This document shows positions 8,802-17,584 of a DNA stretch of 64,000 nt, in pieces; position 1 is the stretch's first letter, and the number at the start of each line of letters is the position of its first letter. The notes under the pieces are model-generated. The model was not told the origin of the DNA. It did not search any database and was given only the letters and a program-made list of their open reading frames with translations. The stretch spans positions 1-64,000 of the forward strand of contig CAVTCJ010000019.1 of the NCBI GenBank assembly GCA_963733145.1. Reading direction: 5' to 3'. The stretch comes from JAHIKV01 sp963733145. Lineage in GTDB: Bacteria > Planctomycetota > Planctomycetia > Pirellulales > Thermoguttaceae. Both the position numbers and the translations under genes were made by a program.

Positions 8802-9896
8802 CCCGCTGTCATAATTGAAATGCAACCGAGGCTGAAGAATTGGTATAGGTGAAAACATCGCAGGGATGTTTCAATGGGCGTTTTACCGAACGTTCCAACT
8901 GAAAGGGGTCCCTGCGATGGCGAATCATCTTACCCTGGAAGAACGCGAAATCATAGCCCACATGCACAAGAACGGGAAAATGCAGGTGCAAATCGCCGGG
9001 CGGCTTGGCCGCAGCAAGAGCACGATTTCCCGCGAACTGCGGCGCAACCGCAGCCGCAACGGCTACTGGGCCGTTGCCGCTGACCGGAAGGCCGCGCGAC
9101 GCCGGAGCGAACGCCCGTGGACGCCTAAAATGCAACGGCCCCAGGTGCGACGCTATGTCGGTGAACGTCTGCGGTGGCGCTGGTCGCCCGATCAGATCGC
9201 GGGCCGCTCGCGCGACGACTTCCCGGGCGATCGGCGACGTTGGATTTCGCACCAGACGATCTATGTCTGGATCGGCGCCGAGGAGGCCGCCGGACGGCAC
9301 TGGCAAGGCTGTCTCCGACGACGGGGCCGAAAGCGGCCGGACTGGAAAAAACGCGGGCGAAACCGCACCGGAACGAGCATCGAAGGGCGGCCCGCGGTCG
9401 TCGATCGTCGGGGCCGTTTCGGCGATTGGGAAGGCGACACGATCGTCGGCGCGGCCCGACGCGGCGGAGCGGTCACGCTGGTCGAGCGGAAGTCGGGCTA
9501 TTTGCTGCTGGGCCGGACGCTCGATTTGCGTGCGGCGACGGTCCGTCACACCGCCGCCGAATTGTATCAAGCCACGCCGCCGAAGCTGCGAAAAACCTTG
9601 ACGCTGGACAACGGGAAGGAGTTTGCCGAACACGAGCAGTTGGAGTTGGATGCGGCGTTGAAGATTTACTTTGCGAAGCCCTACTCGGCGTGGCAACGAG
9701 GCTTGAACGAAAACACCAACGGCCTGGTCCGTCAGTTCTTTCCCAAGGGCACGGATTTGGCCAACATTCCCAAACATCGTTTTACGAAAGTTCAACAACT
9801 TCTTAACGATCGTCCGAGAAAACGCCTCGGCTACAAAACTCCCAACGAAGTCCTCGCCTCCAGGCTATCCGGTTGCGATTGAGACTTGACAGCGGG
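8802..9896 (+). mobile_element. IS30-family insertion sequence, copy 2
   Basis: 1,095 bp with the same ends as copy 1. The flanks do not match (TAG on the left, TTC on the right), so no target duplication remains. The left flank is a cut IS1634-like element. This implies a deletion or recombination next to the IS after insertion. Confidence 0.95.
8917..9882 (+). CDS. IS30-family transposase (copy 2)
   Basis: An intact 321-aa reading frame with the helix-turn-helix, GDWEGDTIVG, LDNGKEF, NENTNGLVR and FPKGTD motifs. It differs from copy 1 by a few bases, including Glu to Lys in the segment DWKKRGRNRTG, outside the catalytic residues. The same hairpin over the ribosome site precedes the start. 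The frame is complete, so it could still supply transposase to all three copies. Confidence 0.96.
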   Translation: MANHLTLEEREIIAHMHKNGKMQVQIAGRLGRSKSTISRELRRNRSRNGYWAVAADRKAARRRSERPWTPKMQRPQVRRYVGERLRWRWSPDQIAGRSRDDFPGDRRRWISHQTIYVWIGAEEAAGRHWQGCLRRRGRKRPDWKKRGRNRTGTSIEGRPAVVDRRGRFGDWEGDTIVGAARRGGAVTLVERKSGYLLLGRTLDLRAATVRHTAAELYQATPPKLRKTLTLDNGKEFAEHEQLELDAALKIYFAKPYSAWQRGLNENTNGLVRQFFPKGTDLANIPKHRFTKVQQLLNDRPRKRLGYKTPNEVLASRLSGCD

Positions 9897-10155
9897 TTCT
9901 ATTGACATGCCGGCCCTTCGCATACGGAGCTTTGTAAATGCAACGGACCGGCAAAGGGGTCGGGACCGGCAAAGGGGTCGGAAGTCGTTTTCCAAACCGT
10001 CATGACGCAGGACAGAAAACGGGACTGGTCCGATATTGGCGGTATGGGCAATCAATCGTATTTCCTGTATTGACTTAATCGGACCTGTCACGATTTCCCC
10101 CTTAAAAACTAGCTGCGTCCTCGTTTCGACTTCCGTTTCGACTTCCCGGCGGCTG
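9897..10155. other. junction region after IS30 copy 2
   Basis: About 260 bases without a gene. It contains a direct repeat of GACCGGCAAAGGGGTCGG (near 9950-9988) and a short stem, CGGCGGCTGTTAGCCGCCGG, followed by six or more T (near 10147-10178), which could end the leftward methyltransferase transcript. It marks the right border of the decayed island. Confidence 0.5.
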
Positions 10156-10175
10156 TTAGCCGCCGGCTATTTTTT

Positions 10176-11084
10176 TCAAATCGCCGAAATCCGGCGCGCC
10201 GCCATCGTGCAATACTCCCGCGAGCAATCGATGCCGATGAACCGCCGGCCGAGGCGGCGGGCGACCAGGGCCGTGGTGCCGCTGCCCATGAAGGGATCGA
10301 GGACGATGCCGCCGGGTGGACAGCCTGCCGATATGCACAACTCCACGAGCTTCTCCGGGAACACGGCGAAATGGGCGTCGGGAAACTTCGACAGCGGAAT
10401 CTCCCAGACCGTGCGGCGGTTGCGACCCTTGGCGTGAAACGCCTGGTCCCATCGCGCGGTGTGGAGGTTCGAGTTGCCCTTGTTTTTGCCTTGCTCGGGC
10501 GTGCCGTTGCGTTTGCCGAAATGGTTCCGCCCGCCGCGCATGCGACTCTTCTCGGTAAACGTCACGTGCGGCTCGCGGATGGCGTCGGCGTCGTAGTAAT
10601 ACTCGGCCGTCTTGGCGAAGAGAAACACGTATTCGTGAGCGGTGGTCGGACGGTTCTTCACCGGCGAGGGCATGGCGTTCGGCTTGTGCCAGACGACGTC
10701 CGACCGCAGCAGCCAGCCGGCTTGGTCCTGCATGGCGATGACGACCCGCCAGGGCAGCCCGAGCAAATTCGAGCGGTGATACTTGTCGCCGAGGTTCAGC
10801 CAGAGCGTCCCCGAGGGCTTCAACAACCGCCGGCACTGCTGCATGACCAACAGCAATTGGGCGACGTACTCGCCGGGCGACCGTTCGTTGCCGATCTGAT
10901 TGTCGCCGCTGTAGTCGCGCTGCCGAAAGTAGGGCGGGCTGGTGACGATCGCGTCCACGCAGTCGTCGGGCAGCGCCGCCAATTCCGCGCGGGCATCGCC
11001 GCAGAGGAAAGTGTCGGCCAGTTCGTCGATCGACCGCGGCCCGGCAGGTTTGATCTGAATGCTTTTGTCCGCCACGTTTTCCAC
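10176..11084 (-). CDS. beta-class DNA methyltransferase (N4-cytosine/N6-adenine), orphan
   Basis: About 300 residues. The catalytic motif IV is TSPPYF (near residue 50), and motif I comes late as DPFMGSGTTA (near 275). This permuted order (IV before I) is that of beta-type amino-methyltransferases, and SPPY is commoner in N4-cytosine enzymes. The target-recognition region lies between (GGRNHFGKRNGTPEQGK). The start is uncertain: GTG at 11084 or 11075 is preferred, because the longer frame from 11141 reads through a palindromic repeat. No restriction enzyme is next to it, so it is either a solitary regulatory methylase or a defence remnant. The frame is intact. Confidence 0.85.
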   Translation of the reverse strand: MENVADKSIQIKPAGPRSIDELADTFLCGDARAELAALPDDCVDAIVTSPPYFRQRDYSGDNQIGNERSPGEYVAQLLLVMQQCRRLLKPSGTLWLNLGDKYHRSNLLGLPWRVVIAMQDQAGWLLRSDVVWHKPNAMPSPVKNRPTTAHEYVFLFAKTAEYYYDADAIREPHVTFTEKSRMRGGRNHFGKRNGTPEQGKNKGNSNLHTARWDQAFHAKGRNRRTVWEIPLSKFPDAHFAVFPEKLVELCISAGCPPGGIVLDPFMGSGTTALVARRLGRRFIGIDCSREYCTMAARRISAI

Positions 11085-11112
11085 GTCGGTTTCTGAATAC
11101 CATCTGAAAAAA

Positions 11113-11206
11113 AGAACGTAGGGTGGGTCGAGCGTTAGCACAGTCCCACCATGATTGCCCGTGATAATTGGTGGGACTGCGCTAACGCTTGTCCCACCCT
11201 ACGCCA
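11113..11206. repeat. palindromic repeat (TAGGGTGGG family)
   Basis: Inverted arms GTAGGGTGGGTCGAGCGTTA and its near complement enclose a short centre. Related copies lie at 45783-45894, 48967-49172 and 54118-54150. It lies between the methyltransferase and the RNase P RNA gene. Confidence 0.8.
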
Positions 11207-11213
11207 ACGAAAA

Positions 11214-11720
11214 AGTTCGGAGCGGACCTATAAGCCGGGTTCTGTGCCCCCGCCGGTGAGGCGGGGCGACGGCCATTTCTCTAGGAGGCCGATTGCTCGG
11301 CCCCTCCAGCGATCTACCCGGAAGTGTTTGCGGGCCGGACCAGCCCGCGGGACCGGCCGGGCGAACTGAATCGTCCAACCGGGTCCGCTTCTTCCTGCTT
11401 GATCTTGCTCCAGGCGGGGTTTGCCTAGCCAAGCCGGTCGCCCGGCCTGCTGGTGAGCTCTTGCCTCACCGTTTCACCCTTACCGCGCGAACTCAAGAGT
11501 CCGCGCGGCGGTCTGCTTTCTGTTGCACTTTCCCTGGCCTTTCGGCCGGTGGGCGTTACCCACCGCCTCGTCCTGCGGAGCCCGGACTTTCCTCCCGTCT
11601 TTGCCGCGTAGGACAGGTTGACAACCTGTCCCGTGTCCGCCGCGCTGGACAGGTTAACAACCTGTCCTACATTGGCGGCCCGCGAAAAAAGACCGGCGAC
11701 CGTCCGATCCGCTCCGAACT
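11214..11720 (-). ncRNA. rnpB: RNase P RNA (bacterial type A) with a repeat in P3
   Basis: The RNA subunit of RNase P cuts the 5' leader from tRNA precursors. Hallmarks on the minus strand are GGAAAGTCCGGGCTCCG near the 5' part, GGGTGAAACGGTGAGGCAAG in the middle, and ACAGAACCCGGCTTATAG near the 3' end. P1 is a perfect pairing of AGTTCGGAGCGG (5', at 11720) with CCGCTCCGAACT (3', at 11214). At about 507 nt it is longer than the usual 350-420. The extra length is largely a 63-base palindromic repeat (11608-11670) in the apical part of P3, between GCCGC and GCGGC, which pair. The catalytic core is otherwise intact. Confidence 0.95.
11608..11670. repeat. palindromic repeat inserted in the RNase P RNA P3 region
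   Basis: GTAGGACAGGTTGACAACCT, a 14-base centre, and the mirrored GACAGGTTAACAACCTGTCC with TAC. Each half is itself a hairpin. It would extend the P3 stem rather than disrupt the core. Confidence 0.8.
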
Positions 11721-11751
11721 ATGTGATATTCTAGCGTGATTGTGGAAGATT

Positions 11752-11794
11752 GCGAAGCCGCAAGCGGCGGATCGCGCTGCGAAACCGCAAGCGG
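11752..11794 (+). repeat. REP-like sequences, two copies
   Basis: GCGAAGCCGCAAGCGG (11752-11767) and GCGAAACCGCAAGCGG (11779-11794), in direct orientation. They belong to the same family as the copies around the RAYT gene at 21604. Confidence 0.8.
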
Positions 11795-11817
11795 CGGATC
11801 AAATCGTTCATAGACTA

Positions 11818-11862
11818 CCAACCACTAGCCACTGACCACTGACCACTAACCACTAACCACTA
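11818..11862. repeat. short tandem repeat of ACCACTAACC type
   Basis: Irregular copies of a 7-base unit (CCACTAA/CCACTGA). The inverse (GGTTAGTG) recurs at 18866-18900 after hflX. It is low-complexity sequence with no clear role. Confidence 0.6.
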
Positions 11863-12787
11863 ATGCCCCCTGCCGCGTGCCGCGGCGGCGGAACTCGTCC
11901 TCGACCGCCCGGCGAACGGCCGCCTTGTCCAAACACCATTCCGGTCCCACGAGATACTGCCGAGGGGCGTCGCCGCAAAGCCGTTCGACCACCACCCGGC
12001 CCGGCAGAAGCTCCAGAAAATCGACCAGATAGCCGACGTATTCGTGCATCTCGGGCAGGCGAACCCGGCCCGAGGTCACCCAATCGGCCAGCACCGTGTT
12101 CCGCACCGCATACAAGTTGTGCGGCTTGATCGAATGAATGCTGAGTTTAGCCAACGTCCGGGCGGTCGCTCAGCATGTCGTCGCGAGACTCGCCCGGGGC
12201 GCCGAGGATCACGTGTACCCCTACGTTCAGCCCCCGTCGCCTACTTCTCAGATAGGCGTCCAGAAAGGCGTCGAAGTGGTGCCTCCGGCCGAGCAGGTCG
12301 AGCGTCCGGTCATGCACCGTCTGCAGGCCGAACTCGACGACCAGGAAGGTCCGCCCGGCCAACTCTTCAAGCATGTCCAGCACGTCCTCGCCCACGCAAT
12401 CGGGGCGGGTGCCGATGACCAGTCCGACGATGCCCGGTTGCGCAGCGCTTCGAGGTATGCCTCCCGCAGCCGATCGAGCGGACCGTAGGTGTTCGAGGCC
12501 GGCTGGAAGTAGGCGATGAACTTTCGCGCCCCATGCCGGCCGCCGAGACGGGCAATTCCGGCTTGGATCTGGGCGGCGATTGTGGGAAGCCGCAACCGCC
12601 GGCTGGGGCTGAAGCTCTCCGGGTCGCAAAATACACATCCGCAAGTGGCTAGGGTGCCGTCGCGGTTTGGGCAGGTGCAGCCGGCGTCCAGGCTCACCTT
12701 CCGGACCCTTTCACCAAACTCGTTTTGGTAAAAGAAGTTGAGACTGTGATACAATAATCCGGCGGTTTGCCAGTCGGCGGATGACAC
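11846..12787 (-). CDS. YhcC-type radical SAM protein (frameshifted twice)
   Basis: About 310 residues in three frames. The start GTG at 12787 leads to KVSLDAGCTCPNRDGT...GCVFC, whose three Cys hold the 4Fe-4S cluster that cleaves S-adenosylmethionine. It continues with FIAYFQPASNTYGP, LVIGTRPDCV, VEFGLQTVHDRTL and HVILGAPGE, all family features, and ends with the conserved IHSIKPHNLYAVRNT block. Shifts occur near 12430 and 12160. The members are widespread but their substrate is not settled. The many intact motifs argue for sequence errors rather than decay. Confidence 0.88.
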
Positions 12788-12899
12788 GTATAGGGGGTCC
12801 TAAACGGTTGACGATAAATCGAAGTCTTACTACACTGAAATGAGGGACTGATTCTAAAATCGTACTGGTTTAGACGGACATCACAAGAGGCCCTGTTTT

Positions 12900-13382
12900 A
12901 TGTACGGTGAACTCATACCGATGGGGGGTGGCGATCCGATTCCATTGCTCAAGAAGACATTGCTGATCGGACGGCGCGAAAGCTGCGACATCGTGCTCCG
13001 CTTCTCCAACGTCTCGGCCCATCATTGCCAGTTGAACGTCAACAGCGGCTACTGGCACGTCCGCGACCTGCAAAGCCGCAACGGCGTGAAGGTGAACGGC
13101 GTCCGGGTGACGGACAAAAGGGTCGATCCGGGCGACGTCCTCTCAATCGCCAAACATAAGTACGAGGTGCAGTATTCTCCGATAGATCTGGGCGCGGTCG
13201 GACCGCCGCCGCCGGAATTGCCGGAGGCCGACTTTTTCGGCAAGTCGCTGTTGGAACGGGCGGGACTGGAAAAACGGAAGTTTATCCCCCCTAAAACGCC
13301 CTCGGACCCGGACCCTTCGGAGCGTTACGACATCACCAAAGACGAACCCGGCCGAATTCGATTTCGTCATCACCCGCTTTAG
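12900..13382 (+). CDS. FHA-domain protein, 160 aa
   Basis: One forkhead-associated domain at about residues 15-95 with the phosphothreonine-binding signature GRRESCDI, SAHHCQL and RNGVKVNGV. A Pro-rich linker and a charged C-terminal tail (KDEPGRIRFRHH) follow. It has no signal peptide. FHA proteins of this size act as readers in Ser/Thr kinase signalling, which is rich in planctomycetes, but no kinase lies next to it. The ATG at 12900 begins the domain directly. It is in the same direction as rsgA, separated by a 229-bp palindromic element. Confidence 0.9.
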   Translation: MYGELIPMGGGDPIPLLKKTLLIGRRESCDIVLRFSNVSAHHCQLNVNSGYWHVRDLQSRNGVKVNGVRVTDKRVDPGDVLSIAKHKYEVQYSPIDLGAVGPPPPELPEADFFGKSLLERAGLEKRKFIPPKTPSDPDPSERYDITKDEPGRIRFRHHPL

Positions 13383-13385
13383 CAC

Positions 13386-13614
13386 TACTGCGCAGGATCG
13401 GTGGAAAATGGGGACTGGCTCCGTAGCGCAAGTTGGTTTGTCGCTTGGAAAAAAGACGATGCCAGGGTGCCTGTCTCCTTTTTTCCGCCAGACGCGTCGC
13501 CCACCGTCGCAGGAAAGGGGACAGGCACCGTCGCCGAAAAACGTATCGGCAAGGCTTAACGGTCCCAGCGACGGAGCCAGTCCCCATTTCCGCGACTCCT
13601 GATCCTGCGCAGTA
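13386..13614. repeat. 229-bp palindromic element, copy A
   Basis: The ends are TACTGCGCAGGATC and its exact complement, with an internal imperfect palindrome (GGGACTGGCTCCGT and complement). A second copy of exactly the same length, in opposite orientation, lies at 35945-36173. No ORF of its own. It is MITE-like and spans almost the whole gap between the FHA gene and rsgA. Confidence 0.88.
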
Positions 13615-13622
13615 ATAATAGG

Positions 13623-14765
13623 ATGGCCAAAAAGAAAAAATTCCGCACGGACTTTCGCAAGAACCGCGGGGATCGGCCGCGATCCTCCGATTGGACGCGG
13701 CGCTATCGGCAGCACGGCTTCGAGGAAGAAGCGCCGCCGCAAGGCGAGCGGATCAGCGGCAAGGGCGAGCTTGCCCGGCGCCACACCGTCTGCGGCGAGT
13801 CAATCGACGAGGGCGAAACGCCCGGCCTCGGCATCCACCTGGACGTGGACGAGAAGATTTGCCGCCCCGGCCGCGTGATGAGCATGCTCGGCCTGATCAG
13901 CATGGTCGAGGACTCGTCCGGGACCCTCTTTCAATGCGCCACCCGCCGGCTGCTGAAAACCCTCTCGACCGACCAGCGCCACGTGGTCGCCGTCGGCGAC
14001 CGCGTCTTCTTCCGTCCCGTCGCCGATTCCGACCCTAAGGAAGGGCTGATCGAACGGGTCGAGCCGCGGCACGGCTGCCTTTGCCGGACGGTCCGCGGAC
14101 GGCAACATATTATCGTGGCCAACGTGGACCAGTTGGCCGTCGTCACCAGCGCCGCGGAACCCCGCCTGAAGCCGAATCTCATCGACCGCCTGCTGATGTC
14201 CGCCGAGAAAGGGGGCGTCCGGCCGTTGATCTGCATCAACAAGATCGACCTGGTCGATCCGGCCGGCCTGCAACCGTTGGCCGGCGTCTACGGCCGGATG
14301 GGCTACGACGTGCTCCTGCTGAGCGCGAAAACCGGTTTCGGCGTCGAACGCTTCCATCGCGCGCTGCAGGGGCGGGAAAACGTGGTGGCCGGGCAAAGCG
14401 GAGTCGGCAAATCATCGCTGCTGAACGCCATCGACCCGGAACTGCGCATCCACGTGCAGCCGGTCAGCGTGGATACCGAGAAGGGCAAGCACACGACGAC
14501 CACCGCCCGGCTGTTCCCCTTGGCCGGCGGCGGATTCGTGGTCGATACGCCCGGCATGCGCAGCTTCCAGCCGTGGGACGTGACGGCCGAGGAGGTGCCC
14601 GGCTTCTTCCGCGACCTGCGTCCTTACGGCAACCTCTGCCGCTTCCCCGACTGCACCCACACGCACGAGGACGACTGCGCCGTGAAGGACGCCGTGGCCG
14701 ACGGCCGGCTGGACGAACGGCGCTACGAGAGTTATTGTCATCTGCTGGCGGGCGATGCGGAGTGA
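13623..14765 (+). CDS. rsgA: ribosome biogenesis GTPase RsgA
   Basis: A 380-aa circularly permuted GTPase that helps mature the 30S subunit. An N-terminal OB-fold (about 95-165) is followed by the G4 motif NKIDLVD (near 200), then G1 GQSGVGKSSL (near 255) and G3 DTPGMRSF (near 310), and a C-terminal zinc site CRFPDCTHTHEDDC. The first 60 residues are a basic extension (MAKKKKFRTDFRKNR) longer than in enteric homologues. The frame is complete. It stands alone, with the ATG directly after the 229-bp palindrome. Confidence 0.96.
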   Translation: MAKKKKFRTDFRKNRGDRPRSSDWTRRYRQHGFEEEAPPQGERISGKGELARRHTVCGESIDEGETPGLGIHLDVDEKICRPGRVMSMLGLISMVEDSSGTLFQCATRRLLKTLSTDQRHVVAVGDRVFFRPVADSDPKEGLIERVEPRHGCLCRTVRGRQHIIVANVDQLAVVTSAAEPRLKPNLIDRLLMSAEKGGVRPLICINKIDLVDPAGLQPLAGVYGRMGYDVLLLSAKTGFGVERFHRALQGRENVVAGQSGVGKSSLLNAIDPELRIHVQPVSVDTEKGKHTTTTARLFPLAGGGFVVDTPGMRSFQPWDVTAEEVPGFFRDLRPYGNLCRFPDCTHTHEDDCAVKDAVADGRLDERRYESYCHLLAGDAE

Positions 14766-14828
14766 CGCAATTTTGGGAATGATAAGCGAGGAGAATCATG
14801 ATACGCGACGCCTCGAAATTCCTTTTGT

Positions 14829-15828
14829 TTGGGAATGCAATGTAGCGGTCGGTATTTTCTAAGTACTTGGTTGGGGGTCGTTCTCGTTATCGTTGTCGGA
14901 TGTAGTCAGAAAAATCATAATCCTGTCGATTCCAAAGGAACCGAAGCCAATCCAGTTCTGAACTCACTTGTCACCCAATTGTTGAATGAGAAGGATTGTC
15001 AAAAGCAAGTGGCTATTCGCCGTGAGATCTACCACCTCGGAAAGCCGGGGATTGATTTTTCTTGTGAAAGGAGTGGTTGATCCGAAATATCACAACCGTA
15101 TCGTTACTTCTCCTTCCGACGCTGATTCTTTCAATGTCTGCATACGAAACGGTCCTCGGTATTATTTTGTAGACAGAAAAGACGGTGCCGCCAGAGATTT
15201 GACCGACCTGACCGATGCGATGAATCAGCGCATTCTGAACGACGACAGTTATCTTAATTGTTTTGTTAAGATTTGGTGGGCAGAAGGCCATGGTATCTAT
15301 ATGGAGGAATGCGTCGATGAACTTACGGATGATGGCTCTTCGCCTGCCTCGCGACTCGTTGCGAATCGTTTCTCGAGAGATTATGAAAAACTAATTTTGG
15401 ACTACGATCCCACCTTGCCGGTTTCCAAAGTCCCCCAAGATATTAAAATGAAGTTGAACAAGTGGAGAAAAGATCATTACGAAGGGTCGTCTTGGCAGAT
15501 GATGGACGACTTCAATGCAGAAATGGATGCGGAAACGAACCCGCCTCCGCTTAACATTAGACTAGCGGACGTGCCAGAACCCAAAACTATTCCATTTCAA
15601 GATGAAAAAGATCGGGCAGCTTACATCGAGTACTACAAATTTGCGTATTTGGAGGCTGCCAACACGAAAGGAGTTGTTGGAATAAGCTGTTGTTTGGGCG
15701 AAACACCGAATCGGAACGCGAAAATCGATGGACATTATGCCGGCGTTAGTGATGCCAACGCCGCGAAGATCGAAGCCGCAAAACGCGCCTTTGAGAGGAA
15801 GCGACAAAAATCACGGAAATCGCCATGA
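14829..15828 (+). CDS. hypothetical lipoprotein (one frameshift)
   Basis: The first part (from 14829) has a signal with lipobox VVGCSQ near residue 26. The second part continues in another frame from about 15062 (KGVVDPKYHNRIV) to a lysine-rich end (RAFERKRQKSRKSP). Joined, it gives about 330 residues, exported and anchored by lipid at Cys. I recognise no domain. Base composition is clearly more AT-rich than in the neighbours, which suggests recent acquisition. It ends four bases past the start of the DUF6932-like gene. Confidence 0.6.
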
Positions 15829-15981
15829 TTCCCCCCTTCAACGAACACGGCTACTTGCCCCCGGGAGTCCACAAGGCTTCCCTGGAGGAAATCGCCGAAC
15901 GGTTCGGCCGACAGTCGCAGATTCGCATGGATCAAATGGAGTCGTTGCGGTGGCTGATGAAGCTGGTAAAACGGCTCGGTG

Positions 15982-17076
15982 CCCGCTGTCAAGTCTCAAT
16001 CGCAACCGGATAGCCTGGAGGCGAGGACTTCGTTGGGAGTTTTGTAGCCGAGGCGTTTTCGCGGACGATCGTTAAGAAGTTGTTGAACTTTCGTAAAACG
16101 ATGTTTGGGAATGTTGGCCAAATCCGTGCCCTTGGGAAAGAACTGACGGACCAGGCCGTTGGTGTTCTCGTTCAAGCCTCGTTGCCACGCCGAGTAGGGC
16201 TTCGCAAAGTAAATCTTCAACGCCGCATCCAACTCCAACTGCTCGTGTTCGGCAAACTCCTTCCCGTTGTCCAGCGTCAAGGTTTTTCGCAGCTTCGGCG
16301 GCGTGGCTTGATACAATTCGGCGGCGGTGTGACGGACCGTCGCCGCACGCAAATCGAGCGTCCGGCCCAGCAGCAAATAGCCCGACTTCCGCTCGACCAG
16401 CGTGACCGCTCCGCCGCGTCGGGCCGCGCCGACGATCGTGTCGCCTTCCCAATCGCCGAAACGGCCCCGACGATCGACGACCGCGGGCCGCCCTTCGATG
16501 CTCGTTCCGGTGCGGTTTCGCCCGCGTTTTTCCCAGTCCGGCCGCTTTCGGCCCCGTCGTCGGAGACAGCCTTGCCAGTGCCGTCCGGCGGCCTCCTCGG
16601 CGCCGATCCAGACATAGATCGTCTGGTGCGAAATCCAACGTCGCCGATCGCCCGGGAAGTCGTCGCGCGAGCGGCCCGCGATCTGATCGGGCGACCAGCG
16701 CCACCGCAGACGTTCACCGACATAGCGTCGCACCTGGGGCCGTTGCATTTTTGGCGTCCACGGGCGTTCGCTCCGGCGTCGCGCGGCCTTCCGGTCAGCG
16801 GCAACGGCCCAGTAGCCGTTGCGGCTGCGGTTGCGCCGCAGTTCGCGGGAAATCGTGCTCTTGCTGCGGCCAAGCCGCCCGGCGATTTGCACCTGCATTT
16901 TCCCGTTCTTGTGCATGTGGGCTATGATTTCGCGTTCTTCCAGGGTAAGATGATTCGCCATCGCAGGGACCCCTTTCAGTTGGAACGTTCGGTAAAACGC
17001 CCATTGAAACATCCCTGCGATGTTTTCACCTATACCAATTCTTCAGCCTCGGTTGCATTTCAATTATGACAGCGGG
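15982..17076 (-). mobile_element. IS30-family insertion sequence, copy 3
   Basis: 1,095 bp, opposite orientation to copies 1 and 2. A clear 3-bp target duplication GTG lies at 15979-15981 and 17077-17079. Confidence 0.97.
15996..16961 (-). CDS. IS30-family transposase (copy 3)
   Basis: An intact 321-aa DDE transposase whose product appears identical to that of copy 1, with the same helix-turn-helix, GDWEGDTIVG, LDNGKEF, NENTNGLVR and FPKGTD motifs. The start MANHLTLEER at 16961 lies under the same inverted repeat (TCCCTGCGATG with CATCGCAGGGA). Its near identity to the other copies and its clean target duplication show that the insertion is recent. Confidence 0.96.
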   Translation of the reverse strand: MANHLTLEEREIIAHMHKNGKMQVQIAGRLGRSKSTISRELRRNRSRNGYWAVAADRKAARRRSERPWTPKMQRPQVRRYVGERLRWRWSPDQIAGRSRDDFPGDRRRWISHQTIYVWIGAEEAAGRHWQGCLRRRGRKRPDWEKRGRNRTGTSIEGRPAVVDRRGRFGDWEGDTIVGAARRGGAVTLVERKSGYLLLGRTLDLRAATVRHTAAELYQATPPKLRKTLTLDNGKEFAEHEQLELDAALKIYFAKPYSAWQRGLNENTNGLVRQFFPKGTDLANIPKHRFTKVQQLLNDRPRKRLGYKTPNEVLASRLSGCD

Positions 17077-17320
17077 GTGTTCGACGATTGGTCTTGAATG
17101 GCAGTTTTGTCACCGACGACGCGGAACCCAACGATGTGGATTGCGTACTGTTGGTCGATCTTGAGTTGCGTCGTGCAATCGAAGTGGACGCGGAATTGAA
17201 AGCCGGATTGCCGTTTCTGGAAATCGACGTGGTCGAGCAAGACAATTTCGATTTCATGGTCAATGAGTTCTTCACAACGGATCGGGACAGCGTTCCCAAG
17301 GGAATGATCGAGGTGATCCT

Positions 17321-17584
17321 ATGAGACTACAAAATGATCGCCAATTGATCGCCACGCGCAATAAACTCAAATTGCTGGAGGACCAATATGAGTCGACCAA
17401 ACAGCGCCAAATTGACAATGAATACGTGCGGGAACTAACACTGCGCTCGCTCGGCCGCCTCATTAAGCAACTCAAGGAAGAGATAATCTGGTACGAATGC
17501 CACGCCGGCATCCGCCATCGAAGCGGCGTGCCGGCTGACGCGACGGCCAACACAGGAGGAACGTCCACGCCGTGTACGAATTAA
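17321..17584 (+). CDS. coiled-coil partner of the DUF6932-like gene, 87 aa
   Basis: The ATG at 17321 overlaps the stop of the DUF6932-like frame (17324). The protein is helical and charged (KLKLLEDQYESTKQRQ, LGRLIKQLKEEI) with a coiled-coil look and a low-complexity C-terminus. Genes of this kind follow DUF6932 genes elsewhere in my recollection, in a layout like toxin-antitoxin pairs. That role is inference. Its end overlaps the hflX start by 13 bases. Confidence 0.6.
   Translation: MRLQNDRQLIATRNKLKLLEDQYESTKQRQIDNEYVRELTLRSLGRLIKQLKEEIIWYECHAGIRHRSGVPADATANTGGTSTPCTN

Larger units (their letters stand above)
15825..17324 (+). pseudogene. DUF6932-like nucleotidyltransferase-fold protein, split by IS30
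   Basis: The two halves are 15825-15981 (MIPPFNEHGYLPPGVHKASL) and 17080-17324 (LNGSFVTDDAEPNDVDCVLL). Removing the IS with one GTG copy gives a continuous frame through KRLGVRRLVLNGSFVT, about 135 residues. The GSF...PNDVDC motif resembles the metal-binding GSx10DxD of minimal nucleotidyltransferases, so a toxin or antitoxin role is possible. The adjacent 87-aa coiled-coil ORF overlaps its end (17321) and would be the partner. As it stands, the gene cannot make the full protein. Confidence 0.8.

Noticed and set aside
10176..11084. Restriction-modification system
   Set aside because: Only the methyltransferase is present; the neighbours are repeats and rnpB, with no nuclease.
11293..11739. 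Open frames within the RNase P RNA gene
   Set aside because: They are read through structured RNA and lack ribosome sites or homology.
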